Part shown: one piece after another, positions 30,688-30,790 of the stretch | How positions within the stretch are numbered: the stretch's first letter is position 1 | Layout of the letters: every line of letters begins with the position of its first letter | IMG/VR virus record: IMGVR_UViG_3300012209_000019 | Span: 1 to 30,790 of that record | Strand: one strand, 5' to 3' | Source: a virus | DNA length: 30,790 nucleotides | Program-made: the position numbers and the translations under genes | The notes under the pieces: model-generated | What the model was told of the DNA's origin: nothing | Seen by the model: only the letters and a program-made list of their open reading frames with translations | Databases searched by the model: none

Positions 30688-30790
30688 CCCAGCCCCTCGC
30701 GCCCTCACCGGCCGGGGGGCTTTTTCTATTCGCCCCATCCCGAGCACCGAGCGCCCCGGTCTCGCGCCCAAGCCCCCTCACCCCCACGAG
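30668..30790. repeat. Right inverted terminal repeat (123 bp)
   Basis: Reverse complement of positions 1-123 with no mismatch seen. It contains the end of the last gene, the shared terminator and a C-rich outer part (the complement of the G tracts at the left end). Joining the two window ends would create one 246-bp perfect palindrome with CACGAGCTCGTG at its centre. Confidence 0.97.
30691..30725 (+). terminator. Rho-independent terminator of the rightward operon
   Basis: AGCCCC at 30691-30696 pairs with GGGGCT ending at 30721, followed by TTTTT (30721-30725). It lies 4 bp after the last stop codon. It is the mirror copy of the left terminator, so both operons are closed by the same element facing outward. 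Confidence 0.82.

Noticed and set aside
1-30790. Direct terminal repeat or cohesive ends
   Set aside because: The two ends were compared in direct orientation and show no repeat; only the inverted match is found.
1-30790. Transposable Mu-like prophage identity
   Set aside because: Virion genes resemble Mu, but no transposase or B-type ATPase is present and the termini do not start TG...CA.
1-30790. tRNA genes or CRISPR arrays
   Set aside because: No cloverleaf with a T-loop GTTCRANNC context and no regularly spaced repeats were recognised by eye.

Overview
The window reads as a complete or nearly complete genome segment of a tailed, contractile-tail (myovirus) bacteriophage. It is GC-rich (roughly two thirds by eye), has almost no intergenic space, and its head and tail gene order follows phage Mu: large terminase, DUF935-type portal, S49 protease with nested scaffold, decoration proteins, gpT-like major capsid protein, DUF1320 protein, gpG-like morphogenesis protein, tail sheath, tail tube, frameshifted tail chaperones, tape measure, baseplate, fibres. 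Two encoded lipoproteins and a spanin-like pair point to a Gram-negative (diderm) host; the host cannot be named from the sequence.

Layout. Two operons diverge from a roughly 150-bp control region at 3113-3259. The leftward operon (3112 to 127) holds eleven very small genes linked almost throughout by 4-nt start/stop overlaps. It encodes putative zinc-binding proteins, a secreted lipoprotein and unknowns. The rightward operon (3260 to 30687) begins with small accessory genes, including an HTH regulator, a PD-(D/E)XK exonuclease-like protein and its neighbour. It continues through the head (8594-18319), tail and baseplate (18343-27113), fibre-like genes (27123-28561) and lysis genes (28579-30033), and ends with two unknowns. 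The control region holds four copies of TGACACCTTG, three direct and one inverted, placed on and between candidate promoters.

The most unusual structure is a perfect 123-bp inverted terminal repeat: bases 1-123 are the reverse complement of 30668-30790. Each copy carries the same hairpin-plus-T-run terminator pointing outward, so both operons terminate inside the repeat, and the last gene of the right operon ends within it. Such repeats are unusual for a Mu-type myovirus. They may be true genome ends, hairpin-telomere halves, the two halves of one large palindrome at the junction of two converging operons in a circular genome, or assembly break points at an inverted repeat. No DNA polymerase, terminal protein, helicase, primase, protelomerase, integrase or transposase is recognisable, so replication is either host-borne, encoded outside the window, or carried out by one of the unknown genes.

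Other notable points are a canonical A AAA AAA slippery heptamer for a -1 frameshift between the tail assembly chaperones; an internal start with a strong Shine-Dalgarno that gives a nested scaffold with a 62-residue acidic tract; a large head-fibre-like protein that is the longest predicted product; a paralogous C-terminal domain shared by genes on the two opposite arms; and an endolysin-like protein with a perfect EF-hand loop but no obvious catalytic glutamate.
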